DNA of 15,357 nucleotides from CAWULT01 sp963923455 (GTDB lineage Bacteria > Acidobacteriota > Vicinamibacteria > Vicinamibacterales > UBA2999): positions 1 to 15,357 of the forward strand of contig CAWULT010000113.1 of the NCBI GenBank assembly GCA_963923455.1. The letters are read 5' to 3'. The position numbers were made by a program, and so were the translations under genes. Below are positions 1 to 7,716 of this stretch, piece by piece. Below the pieces are notes generated by a model, which was not told the origin of the DNA, searched no databases, and worked only from the letters and a program-made list of their open reading frames with translations. Within the stretch, counting starts at the first letter, position 1, and the number at the start of each line of letters is the position of its first letter.

Positions 1-2877
1 CCCCCCGGGTTCGCCGCGGAGGCCGCCGCCGACGCGATCGCCGTCACGGGCACCGCCACGCGCCTCGATCGCGGACAGCTCAACGACCGCCTCGACGCGC
101 TGGCCCGCGGCGACTTCGCGCTCGGCAACGTCGACCAGCTCGCCGCGCTCGCAGCCGGAGGCGGTCCCCCTGGCGGGTTGGGAGGCTTCGGCGGCTTTCC
201 GGGACCGGGCGGACCCGGTCCCGCCGGTGGCTTGGGGGAGCCTGGTGCCGCCGGTGGCCCGGGCGGGCCCGGTGGTCGCGGCGGCCGCGGGGGCTTCTTC
301 CTGGGCGGGCGCGGCGGGCAGCAGCGCCTCGTCACGACGACCGACTACTCGTTCGGCGGATCCGCACTGAACGCGGCGCCGTACCAGCTGCGCCCTGACA
401 CGCCGGCCGAGGAACGTCCCTTCACGCGCCAGTCGTTCGGCACGACACTCGGCGGCCCGCTGCGGATCAAGGGCGTGTACGACGGCACGAACCGCACGTC
501 GTTCACGCTGGGTTACAACGGCACGCGCGGCCGCAGCATCTTCGACCAGTACGGCACCGTCCCCACCGCCGCGATGCGGGCGGGCGATCTGTCGGGCGTC
601 GGCGTGCAGCTCGTCGACCCGGCCACCGGCGCACCATTCCCGGGCAACCAGGTTCCGGCCTCCGCGATCAGTCCGCAGGCGCGCGCCCTGTTGCCCTTCT
701 TTCCGCTGCCCAACCTGGACGGCTCGGCGCGCAACTACCACGAGTCGACCACCGTCGCGTCGAACGACGACAGCGTCAACCTGCGGCTGAACCACAACTT
801 CACGCCAAGCGTCGCGGGCCCCGGGGGACGCGGCGGCCGGTTCGGGGGTGGCGGCGGCGCGGCCGGAGGCCGCGGCGGGCGCGGGCAGGCGCTGCGCCGG
901 GGAACGAGCGTCAACCTGACGGCGCAGCTCCAGTACCGGCGCGGCAGCGGCGAGCAGGTCAACCTGTTCCCGGCGCTCGGCGGCTCCAGCACCTCGACGT
1001 CGATCGCGATGCCCGTGTCGGTGAACGTCGCGCGTGGCCGCGACCTGCACGCCTTCACCGGGAACGTGTCGCGCAGTACCAACCACACGTCCAACCGCTT
1101 CGCGGGCGTCGCCAACGTCGCGGCCGAAGCGGGCATCGGCGGCACCGGCGCCGACCCGTTCGGCTGGGGCGTGCCCGTGCTGTCGTTCACGAGCCTGACG
1201 GGCCTGCGCGACGTCACGCCGTCACGGCGCAGCGACCGCCGCGTGTCGCTCGGCTACACGTGGACGCATCCGGTGCGCCGGCACGTCTTCCGCGTCGGCG
1301 GCGACGCCCGCCTCGACCGCTCCGCGAGCCGGACCGAATCGAACGCGGCAGGCACGTTCGCCTTCACCGGGCTCTACGCCGCGGCGGGCGCCAGCCGCGT
1401 GACCGGCGCCGACTTCGCCGACTTCCTGCTGGGACTGCCGCAGCAGGCCTCGCTGCAATCGGGACCGGGCGAGGTGGCCTTCCTCGGCCGCTCGGCGAGC
1501 CTGTTCTGGCAGGACGACTGGCGCGTGCGCGGCAACCTGACGCTGAACCTCGGCGTGCGCTACGAGATGCAACTGCCATTCACCGAGGCCAGCGGCCGTC
1601 TGGTCAACCTGGACGTGGCGCCCGGCTTCACGGCCGCCGCGCCCGTCGATGCGGGCGGCACCGCGCCCTTCTCCGGCTCGTTCCCCGACGCCCTGGTGAG
1701 GACCGACTGGAACAACGTGGCGCCGCGCCTCGGCGCCGCCTGGCGCACGCGGTCGGGCGCGGTGGTGCGCGGCGGATACGGCATCAGCTACAACGCGGGC
1801 ACCTACGCGGCGATCGCGCGCAACCTCGCCGCGCAGCCCCCGTTTGCGACGACCGGCACGTCGATCGGCTCGCTGAACCGCGTGCTGCTGATGGCCGACG
1901 CGCTGTCGGGGGCGCCGGCGGGCGGCACCACCAACACGTACGGCGTCGACCGCGACTACGTGCTCGGCCGCGTGCAGACGTGGAACGTCGACGTGACGCG
2001 GAACGTCCGCCGCGTGTGGAACGCGAGCGCCGGCTATACCCGTACGACGGGCGCCAACCTCGACATCGTGCGCGCGCCGAACCGCGGGCCCGACGGCCTG
2101 CGTATCGCCGGCGTCCAACCGTTCCTGTGGCAGACGTCCGAGGGCTCGTCGGTGCTGAACTCGGCGACGTTCCGGCTGCAGCGTCGCCAGACCCGCGGCA
2201 TCGGCGGCGGCCTCACCTACACGCTGGCGCGCTCGCGCGACAACGCGCCGTCGATCGGTGGCGGGGGCGGCACGGCCGTCGTCGCGCAGGACGAGCAGAA
2301 CCTCGATGCCGAGTGGGGCCCGTCGAACTTCGACCGGCGGCACCGCCTGCAGGCGAACCTGCAGGCAGACCTGCCGTTCGGCCAGAACCGCCGCTGGCTG
2401 ACGGGCGGCGGCGCGTGGGCCGCCGTACTCGAGAACTGGCGCGTCACCGCATCGTTCGTCGCCGAATCGGGCTCGCCGCTGACGGCGCGCGTCCAGGGCG
2501 CGAGCCGCGACGTCGCGCAGGGCCTCAACGGCGCGCTCCGCGCCGACTACTCCGGGGCGCCGGTCGCGCTCGACGGCCCGACGATCGATCGCTACTTCGA
2601 CACGGGTGCGTTCTCGGTTCCGGCCGCGGGCCAGTTCGGGACGTCGCCGCGCAACATCATCATCGGGCCCGGTTCGAAGCAGCTCGACGCGCAGGTGTCT
2701 CGCGACGTCGCGCTCGGCGCCACGCGCGCGGTGACGATACAGCTGCGCGTCACCAACCTGCTGAACCTGGCCAACTGGGCCGCCATCGACACCTTCGTCA
2801 GCTCGCCGACCTTCGGCCAGGTGCTGTCGGTGCGGCCGATGCGCTCGGCCACGCTCAACCTGCGCTACCGGTTCTGA
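1..2877 (+). CDS. Oar-like TonB-dependent outer-membrane receptor, 5' end outside window
   Basis: This is the C-terminal part (958 residues visible) of a large outer-membrane beta-barrel of the acidobacterial carboxypeptidase-regulatory-like/TonB-dependent receptor group. The reading frame is open to base 1, so the regulatory-like domain and most of the plug lie upstream; the TTG at 178 is internal, not the start. About residues 53-107 form a collagen-like Gly/Pro/Arg-rich stretch (GFPGPGGPGP, GGRGGRGG). It is followed by family-typical text such as SFGTTLGGPLRI, FDQYGTVPTAAMRAGDLSG and LLPFFPLPNLDG. A second Gly/Arg-rich insert sits at about residues 272-300. The protein ends in alternating beta-strand sequence with a terminal aromatic (LNLRYRF), the usual barrel-assembly signal. 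It would import or bind a large ligand at the outer membrane; the substrate cannot be read from the sequence. The next gene starts 2 bp after the stop, so the two are probably cotranscribed. Confidence 0.9.
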   Translation, partial: PPGFAAEAAADAIAVTGTATRLDRGQLNDRLDALARGDFALGNVDQLAALAAGGGPPGGLGGFGGFPGPGGPGPAGGLGEPGAAGGPGGPGGRGGRGGFFLGGRGGQQRLVTTTDYSFGGSALNAAPYQLRPDTPAEERPFTRQSFGTTLGGPLRIKGVYDGTNRTSFTLGYNGTRGRSIFDQYGTVPTAAMRAGDLSGVGVQLVDPATGAPFPGNQVPASAISPQARALLPFFPLPNLDGSARNYHESTTVASNDDSVNLRLNHNFTPSVAGPGGRGGRFGGGGGAAGGRGGRGQALRRGTSVNLTAQLQYRRGSGEQVNLFPALGGSSTSTSIAMPVSVNVARGRDLHAFTGNVSRSTNHTSNRFAGVANVAAEAGIGGTGADPFGWGVPVLSFTSLTGLRDVTPSRRSDRRVSLGYTWTHPVRRHVFRVGGDARLDRSASRTESNAAGTFAFTGLYAAAGASRVTGADFADFLLGLPQQASLQSGPGEVAFLGRSASLFWQDDWRVRGNLTLNLGVRYEMQLPFTEASGRLVNLDVAPGFTAAAPVDAGGTAPFSGSFPDALVRTDWNNVAPRLGAAWRTRSGAVVRGGYGISYNAGTYAAIARNLAAQPPFATTGTSIGSLNRVLLMADALSGAPAGGTTNTYGVDRDYVLGRVQTWNVDVTRNVRRVWNASAGYTRTTGANLDIVRAPNRGPDGLRIAGVQPFLWQTSEGSSVLNSATFRLQRRQTRGIGGGLTYTLARSRDNAPSIGGGGGTAVVAQDEQNLDAEWGPSNFDRRHRLQANLQADLPFGQNRRWLTGGGAWAAVLENWRVTASFVAESGSPLTARVQGASRDVAQGLNGALRADYSGAPVALDGPTIDRYFDTGAFSVPAAGQFGTSPRNIIIGPGSKQLDAQVSRDVALGATRAVTIQLRVTNLLNLANWAAIDTFVSSPTFGQVLSVRPMRSATLNLRYRF

Positions 2878-2879
2878 CG

Positions 2880-5036
2880 ATGGTCACTGCCCTGCCGCCA
2901 CCCGCCGCGCACCGTTCGGGCCAGAGGCCCGTCCCGAGGGCTTCCGCCCCGCGCGCCCTGCTGGCCGCGGCTCTCCTGCTGCTGTGCGCGGCATCGATGC
3001 GCCCATCGGCCCAGCAGCCGGGCGGAGACCGCCCCGTCTTCCGGGCCGGCACGGCGCTCGTGACCGTCGACGTCACCGTGCGCGACGGATCGGGGGCCGT
3101 GGTGCGCGGCCTGACGGCCGGCGACTTCACGATCCTCGAGGACGGCAGGCCACAGGCCATCGAGACCTTCACGTTCCAGGAGATCGCGGCCGCGCCGCCC
3201 GCGGGCCCGGCGCCCTCGAACCTGCTGGCCGACGTCGACACGCGGCTGGGGCAGGACCTGCAACGGGCCGCGAGCGTGGCGCCGGCGACGCGCGCGACGG
3301 CGAGGATGCCGCCGGAGGCCTTCGCGGGCAGGCGGCTGCTGGTCCTGCTGTTCGACGTCAGCTCGATGCAGCCGGAGGACGTGCAGCGCGCGGTGGACTC
3401 GGCGCAGCAGTACGTGGACCAGGCGATGTCATCGTCGGACCTCGTGGCGGTGGCGACCATCGGCTCGACGATCACCGTGCTGACCGACTTCACCGCGGAT
3501 CGGGCCGTCGCGAAGAATGCCCTCGACAGGCTCGGCTACACCGAAGGCACGGCCACGCCGCCGCCCGCGCCCGACACCGTGGCCACCGAGGAAGCGGCCG
3601 CGGCGTCCGACGCGGCGGCGGCCGACGACACGGGCTTCGACGCCTACAACAACGACGTCCGCCTGCGCGCCCTGAAGGCGCTGGCCGACACGCTGGCACC
3701 GATCGAGCAGAAGAAGGCCATCCTCTACTTCAGCGCCGGCATGTCGCGCAGCGGCGAGGACAACCAGATCGAGCTGCGAGCCGCGGTCAACGCGGCGGTC
3801 CGGGCCAACGTCGCGATCTACCCGGTGGATGCGCGGGGCCTGCAGGCCGTGGTGCCCGGCGGCGACGCCCGCCAGGCGAGCGGCCGTGGCGTGTCGCTGT
3901 TCTCCGGCCAGGGCGTGTCGCGGCAGTTCGCGGCGCTCGCGCAGTCGCAGGACACGATGATGACGCTGGCGGCCGACACCGGCGGCCGGGCCTTCACCGA
4001 CTCGAACGACTTCGGCGAGGCCTTCACGCGCGCGGCCCGGGATCTCTCGGCGTACTACCTGATCGGCTACAGCAGCACCAACACCGGGAGGGACGGCCGC
4101 TTCCGCCGCATCCAGGTGCGCGTGAGCCGCAAGGGGCTGCGCGTCGACTCGCGCGCGGGCTACTACGCGGACCGCGACTTCGCGCGCACGAGTGCCCGCG
4201 ACCGGGAGGCCCAGCTCGACGAGCAGATGGCGGCGGCCGTGTCGTCGACCGACCTTCCGGTGCTCGTCGGCACGGGCTGGTTCCGCCAGACGAACGACCG
4301 GTTCTACGTGCCGATCGCGCTGGCCGTCCCGGGGTCCGCGGTGCCAGTGCCGGCCGGGAGCACGAAGGTCACGCTCGACGTGCGCGGGCTCGTCCGCGAC
4401 GAGCAGGGCCGCACGGTGGGCCGGCTGAAAGACACGCTCGACGTGGCCGCCGGCGGCGCGGGCGGGGCGACGCTCGCCGGCCGCCAGGTCCTCTACCAGT
4501 CCGGCGTCACGCTGCCGCCCGGACGCTTCTCGGTGAAGGTGGTGGTGCGCGAGAACGCCACCGGTGCCATCGGCTCGTTCGAGGCCCCGGCCATCGTGCC
4601 AGCGCTCAAGGACCCGGGCGTCAGGACGAGCTCGCTCGTGCTGAGCACGCAGGTGCAGCCGGCCGCGCGCACCACCGCGCCGAACCCGCTCGTCCGCGAC
4701 GGCGTGCAACTGCTGCCGAACCTGACGCGGGTCGTCACGCGCAACCAGAAGCTCTACTTCTACTACGAGGTGTACGACCCGTCCGAGACCGATGCCGCGC
4801 CCCAGCTGCGCACGAGCCTCGCGTTCTACCGCGGCGGGGTGAAGGTGTTCGAGACGCCCATGGTCGAGCGGGCGGCGATCGACGAGCCCTCGCGCCGCGC
4901 GGTGATCTTCCAGTTCGAGGTGCCCGCGTCGGGCCTGACGGCCGGCATCTACACGTGCCAGGTCAACATCATCGACACGATCGCCGGCGCGGTGGCGTTC
5001 CCGCGGATGGCGCTGCAGGTGCGCGAGGCGCCGTAG
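2880..5036 (+). CDS. Secreted VWFA-related (TIGR03436-type) protein
   Basis: A 718-residue exported protein with a von Willebrand factor A-like domain of the acidobacterial type. The N terminus has a long Arg/Pro-rich lead of about 25 residues, then a hydrophobic core (ALLAAALLLLCAAS) and a likely signal-peptidase site near residues 42-45. Residues 58-105 match the short beta domain that precedes these VWA domains (VTVDVTVRDGSGAVVRGL, FTILEDGRPQ). The VWA core runs from about 150 to 430 and ends in the typical AYYLIGYSSTN and RAGYYA signatures. The metal-site motif is DVSSM at 159-163, which lacks the third-position Ser of canonical DxSxS. An Ala/Pro/Asp/Glu-rich insert occupies about 222-256. 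The C-terminal 250 residues are predicted beta-rich. I chose the ATG at 2880, 2 bp after the receptor stop. No Shine-Dalgarno is visible, which suggests translational coupling. The frame stays open far upstream, but that is antisense-style shadow inside the receptor gene. Role is probably protein binding in the envelope; the ligand is unknown. Confidence 0.88.
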   Translation: MVTALPPPAAHRSGQRPVPRASAPRALLAAALLLLCAASMRPSAQQPGGDRPVFRAGTALVTVDVTVRDGSGAVVRGLTAGDFTILEDGRPQAIETFTFQEIAAAPPAGPAPSNLLADVDTRLGQDLQRAASVAPATRATARMPPEAFAGRRLLVLLFDVSSMQPEDVQRAVDSAQQYVDQAMSSSDLVAVATIGSTITVLTDFTADRAVAKNALDRLGYTEGTATPPPAPDTVATEEAAAASDAAAADDTGFDAYNNDVRLRALKALADTLAPIEQKKAILYFSAGMSRSGEDNQIELRAAVNAAVRANVAIYPVDARGLQAVVPGGDARQASGRGVSLFSGQGVSRQFAALAQSQDTMMTLAADTGGRAFTDSNDFGEAFTRAARDLSAYYLIGYSSTNTGRDGRFRRIQVRVSRKGLRVDSRAGYYADRDFARTSARDREAQLDEQMAAAVSSTDLPVLVGTGWFRQTNDRFYVPIALAVPGSAVPVPAGSTKVTLDVRGLVRDEQGRTVGRLKDTLDVAAGGAGGATLAGRQVLYQSGVTLPPGRFSVKVVVRENATGAIGSFEAPAIVPALKDPGVRTSSLVLSTQVQPAARTTAPNPLVRDGVQLLPNLTRVVTRNQKLYFYYEVYDPSETDAAPQLRTSLAFYRGGVKVFETPMVERAAIDEPSRRAVIFQFEVPASGLTAGIYTCQVNIIDTIAGAVAFPRMALQVREAP

Positions 5037-5065
5037 CGCCGAGCCCACACGGCCAGGAGGCAGCA

Positions 5066-6604
5066 ATGATTGGACGAGCATCCCTGTTCTCGGCGGCCAC
5101 GGTTCTCTGGGCGTGGACGACGCCGGCCGTGGCCGCGCCATGCGACGTGGTTGCGGCGGCGAGGTTCCCGGACGCCACGATCACGGCCGCTCGGATCGTC
5201 GCGGCAGGTTCCTTCGTTCCGCCCGGCACACAGCAACCCGGCGGACCGCCGCGAGTCTTCGCCGCGTTGCCGGCGTTCTGTCAGGTGACGGCCACGCTCA
5301 CACCCTCGAGCGATTCCGACATCAGGATCGAGGTGTGGCTTCCCGAATCGGGGTGGAACGGGAAGTTCCAGGCCGTCGGCAACGGCGGCTGGAATGGCAG
5401 CATCCCGTACGCCGCGCTGGCAGGGGCGGTCGCGGCAGGGTATGCGGCCGCGGGCACCGACACCGGACACACGGGCAACACCGCCTCCTTCGCGCTCGGA
5501 CATCCCGAGAAGCTGATCGACTTCGGCTACCGCGCGGTTCACGAGATGACGGCGAAGGCCAAGGCGATGATCGACGTGTTCTACGGCCGGGCGCCCACGC
5601 TGTCCATCTGGAACGGGTGTTCCCAGGGGGGGCGGCAGGGCGTGGCCGAGGCGGTCCGCTACCCTGGCGACTTCGACGGCATCATCGCCGGCGCACCGGG
5701 CGTGAACTTCCTCCACCTCCACGCCGGGCGCGTGGCCATCAATCGTGCCGTCAACGCGACCCCGGCCGGGGTGATCCCTCCCTCGCAATACCCGCTGATC
5801 CATCGGGCCGTCCTGGCGGCCTGTGACGCGAACGACGGCGTCGCCGACGGCGTGCTCGAGAACCCGGGCGCCTGCGCCTTCGATCCGAAGACGCTGGTGT
5901 GCACCGCCGAGGGTGGATCGTGCCTGTCACCCGCGCAGGCGGAATCCGCGGCACGCATGTACGCCGGTGCGCGGCATCCGCGGACCAGGGCCTCGGTATT
6001 GCCCGGCCTGGCCCCGGGGGCCGAGCTGGGCTGGAACGTGATCGGCGGCCCGCAGCCGATCGGCCTGGCGGCCGAAGCGCTGCGGTACGTCGTCGCGAAG
6101 GACGCGTCGTGGGACGCGACCCGCTTCGATGCGGCCTCCGATCTCGACGCCGCGCTCGCCGCCGACCCCGACGACGGACTCGGTGCCACGAGCACCGACC
6201 TCCGGCCGTTCTTCGCGCGGGGCGGCAAGCTGCTGATGTACCACGGCTGGTCGGATCCGCAGATCACGCCCTACAACTCGATCGACTTCTTCCACAAGGT
6301 GCTGGCGGCCCAGGGCGGCGCCGGGGCCGGCACGTCGATCCAGCTGTACATGGTGCCGGGCATGAACCATTGCCAGGGCGGGCCGGGCACGGACACCTTC
6401 GACAAGGTGGGCGCGATGGAAGAGTGGATCCGAACCGGCGCGGCACCCGGACGGATCGAGGCCTCCCACCAGACCAACGGCGTCGTCGATCGCACCCGCC
6501 CGTTGTGCCCGTTCGGCCAGGTGGCGCGATGGAACGGCAGCGGCAGCACCGACGACGGTGCCAACTTCGCCTGCGTCGCGTCCACGATAGGCCCGGCACG
6601 ATGA
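5066..6604 (+). CDS. Secreted tannase/feruloyl esterase family protein
   Basis: A 512-residue alpha/beta-hydrolase of the tannase/feruloyl esterase family (PF07519 type), which cleaves ester bonds of plant phenolics such as gallate or ferulate esters. The family CS-D-HC catalytic arrangement is complete: Cys185-Ser186 in GCSQGG, Asp397 in YHGWSDP, and His435-Cys436 in PGMNHCQGG. The two cysteines are expected to form the disulfide that holds Ser and His together. DANDGVADGVLENP at about 254-267 resembles the calcium-binding loop of the lid region. A Sec signal peptide covers residues 1-23 (cleavage near AVA-A), so it acts outside the cytoplasm. Ten cysteines in total fit an oxidised, disulfide-rich fold. 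The ATG is preceded by AGGAGG at 5055-5060 with 5-nt spacing. The gap from the VWFA gene is 29 bp, suggesting an operon with the receptor. The substrate (tannin, feruloyl ester, or an aromatic ester such as MHET) cannot be decided by reading. Confidence 0.9.
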   Translation: MIGRASLFSAATVLWAWTTPAVAAPCDVVAAARFPDATITAARIVAAGSFVPPGTQQPGGPPRVFAALPAFCQVTATLTPSSDSDIRIEVWLPESGWNGKFQAVGNGGWNGSIPYAALAGAVAAGYAAAGTDTGHTGNTASFALGHPEKLIDFGYRAVHEMTAKAKAMIDVFYGRAPTLSIWNGCSQGGRQGVAEAVRYPGDFDGIIAGAPGVNFLHLHAGRVAINRAVNATPAGVIPPSQYPLIHRAVLAACDANDGVADGVLENPGACAFDPKTLVCTAEGGSCLSPAQAESAARMYAGARHPRTRASVLPGLAPGAELGWNVIGGPQPIGLAAEALRYVVAKDASWDATRFDAASDLDAALAADPDDGLGATSTDLRPFFARGGKLLMYHGWSDPQITPYNSIDFFHKVLAAQGGAGAGTSIQLYMVPGMNHCQGGPGTDTFDKVGAMEEWIRTGAAPGRIEASHQTNGVVDRTRPLCPFGQVARWNGSGSTDDGANFACVASTIGPAR

Positions 6605-6608
6605 CCGG

Positions 6609-7355
6609 TCACCAGAGACCGATCAGGCGCAGGGCCGCCACCGCCGCGAAGGTGAGCAGCAGGCCGTCGAACATGCGCTGCGGAACCCGGTGCGTGAGCC
6701 AGCGCCCGGACGCGATACCCACGAACACCGGCGGCAGCAGCACCACATTGAGCGTCAACGTGTCCAGGCGTATCAGGCCGAGCGCGGCGCTCAGCGGCAG
6801 CTTCATCACGTTGACGATGAGAAAGAACCACGCAATGGTGCCAACGAGCTCGAGCTTCGGCAGCGCGACCGACAGCGCGTAGAGCGTGACGATCGGGCCG
6901 GCCGCATTGGCCATCATCGTGGTCACGCCCGCCAGCAGCCCCATCGCCCACGCGAAGCCGTGCGAGTGCGGCACGCTGGCGAAGGCGCCCGGACGCGCCG
7001 CCCGGGCGACCTGCAGCACGGTCAGCAGCAGGACGATCGCCCCGATGATCGGCGCAAACAGCGCGTCGTCCAGCCTGCCCATCAGCACGAAGCCGAGGAG
7101 CATGCCCACACACGTCGCGGGGAGCATCCGGCGGATGTAGGTCCACCGTGCGTGCTGGCGGAACGCGCGGACCGCCAGGACGTCGGCGGCCACCAGCATC
7201 GGCAGGATGATCCCGGTCGACGCGCGAGCGCCGAAGAGGAACGCGAAGACGACGACGTGGACCAGGCTCATGCCCGGGAACCCGGCCTTGGAGACGCCGA
7301 TGCCGAACGCACCGGCCACGGCGAGCAGCCACTGCAGCGGACTCAGAGGAGGCAT
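6609..7355 (-). CDS. TauE/SafE (TSUP) family membrane permease
   Basis: A 248-residue polytopic inner-membrane protein of the sulfite exporter TauE/SafE (TSUP) family, whose members move sulfite, sulfoacetate or other small anions across the cytoplasmic membrane. Seen in the sequence: an N-terminal GIGVSKAGFPG motif after the first hydrophobic segment, typical of the family, then about eight hydrophobic segments in two halves (for example GIILPMLVAADVLAV, IIGAIVLLLTVLQVA, GLLAGVTTMMANAAGPIV, LNVVLLPPVFVGIASG). The second-half MMANAAGP motif corresponds to the repeated family signature. The ATG at 7355 has no good Shine-Dalgarno, but it gives the family-normal N terminus and an in-frame stop lies 54 bp upstream. 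Its stop is only four bases from that of the convergent esterase gene. The substrate is unknown; a link to the nearby DsrE-like (sulfur-relay fold) gene is possible but only suggestive. Confidence 0.88.
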   Translation of the reverse strand: MPPLSPLQWLLAVAGAFGIGVSKAGFPGMSLVHVVVFAFLFGARASTGIILPMLVAADVLAVRAFRQHARWTYIRRMLPATCVGMLLGFVLMGRLDDALFAPIIGAIVLLLTVLQVARAARPGAFASVPHSHGFAWAMGLLAGVTTMMANAAGPIVTLYALSVALPKLELVGTIAWFFLIVNVMKLPLSAALGLIRLDTLTLNVVLLPPVFVGIASGRWLTHRVPQRMFDGLLLTFAAVAALRLIGLW

Positions 7356-7474
7356 GAAGGCCGGCTGCAGGCCGTCGCCGTGGGCGGAAGCACGATGTCG
7401 CCAAGGCTAGCACCTCGGCGGGTCGAGCGAGCGGGCTGGGCGGCGGCCTCGTGCTGGAGTCGGCTAGCCAGGCA

Positions 7475-7489
7475 TCGCCACCGTGGCGA
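7475..7489. repeat. 15-nt palindrome TCGCCAC-C-GTGGCGA
   Basis: A perfect inverted repeat with 7-nt arms (7475-7481 and 7483-7489) around a single central base. It overlaps the GTG start of the gene remnant. Its size would suit a dimeric regulator, but in GC-rich DNA it could be chance, and a one-base centre rules out a stable hairpin. The symmetry is certain; any function is a guess. Confidence 0.4.
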
Positions 7490-7611
7490 ACCGCTCCGTG
7501 CTCGCACGTGCGATCCCGACTGCCCTGCTGGCGATCACGCTCACTGCCCCGGCCGCACGCGGCCAGTCCAGGGCGCTCACGGATCAGGACAAGGCCGGGA
7601 TCCAGGCGTGA
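7483..7611 (+). pseudogene. Probable truncated remnant of a secreted SnoaL/DUF4440-type gene
   Basis: The + strand reads a 42-codon ORF from a GTG start: MANRSVLARAIPTALLAITL, then TAPAARGQSRALTDQDKAGIQA and a TGA. The first 28 or so residues form a good Sec signal peptide (positive start, hydrophobic core, small residues before GQS). The piece after it (ALTDQDKAGIQA) resembles the opening helix of NTF2-like SnoaL/DUF4440 proteins, which commonly begin with a Thr/Asp-Gln-Asp/Glu-x-Ala-Ile-xx-Leu pattern. The protein then stops, and neither other frame downstream continues a recognisable SnoaL domain before the next gene at 7717. That points to a deletion rather than a single frameshift. The alternative is a short real secreted peptide or chance. 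The family assignment rests on about a dozen residues. Confidence 0.4.
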
Positions 7612-7674
7612 CGCGGTTCAGGTCAGCGGGCCCCGTGATCGCCGTCGCGGACGTTCGTGCCGCAGCCGATCGCC

Positions 7675-7694
7675 GTCCGCCGGCGGACCGTCCG
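7675..7694 (-). terminator. Candidate hairpin region downstream of the DsrE-like gene
   Basis: Three alternating half-sites (GTCCG 7675-7679, CGGAC 7684-7688, GTCCG 7690-7694) allow two mutually exclusive dyads, including the perfect 14-nt palindrome at 7675-7688. The block lies about 22-42 bases past the DsrE-like stop on the - strand. No T-tract follows, so if it ends transcription it is not a classical intrinsic terminator. Confidence 0.3.
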
Positions 7695-7716
7695 CGCCCG
7701 CCCACCCGGAATCCCG

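Larger units (their letters stand above)
7356..7716. other. 361-bp intergenic region between TSUP permease and DsrE-like gene
   Basis: This is the largest gap without an intact gene. It is the upstream (promoter) side of the permease gene and the downstream side of the DsrE-like gene. It contains two copies of GGCTAGC (7405-7411 and 7462-7468), a 15-nt odd-centred palindrome at 7475-7489, a short ORF that looks like a gene remnant (7483-7611), and overlapping CGGAC/GTCCG dyads at 7675-7694. I cannot identify a convincing -35/-10 pair for the permease. Confidence 0.6.

Noticed and set aside
160..320. Possible tandem DNA repeat array in the glycine-rich segment
   Set aside because: The repetition comes from Gly codons in a coding low-complexity region with no fixed unit, not from a CRISPR or satellite array.
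1260..2879. Upstream in-frame extension of the VWFA protein through the receptor gene
   Set aside because: The extension is Arg-rich nonsense overlapping the receptor barrel. The signal peptide after the ATG at 2880 marks the real start.
3429..5141. Open frame of 570 codons on the - strand opposite the VWFA gene
   Set aside because: Composition is dominated by Arg, His, Val and Gly with no recognisable motif; it mirrors the codon bias of the + strand gene.
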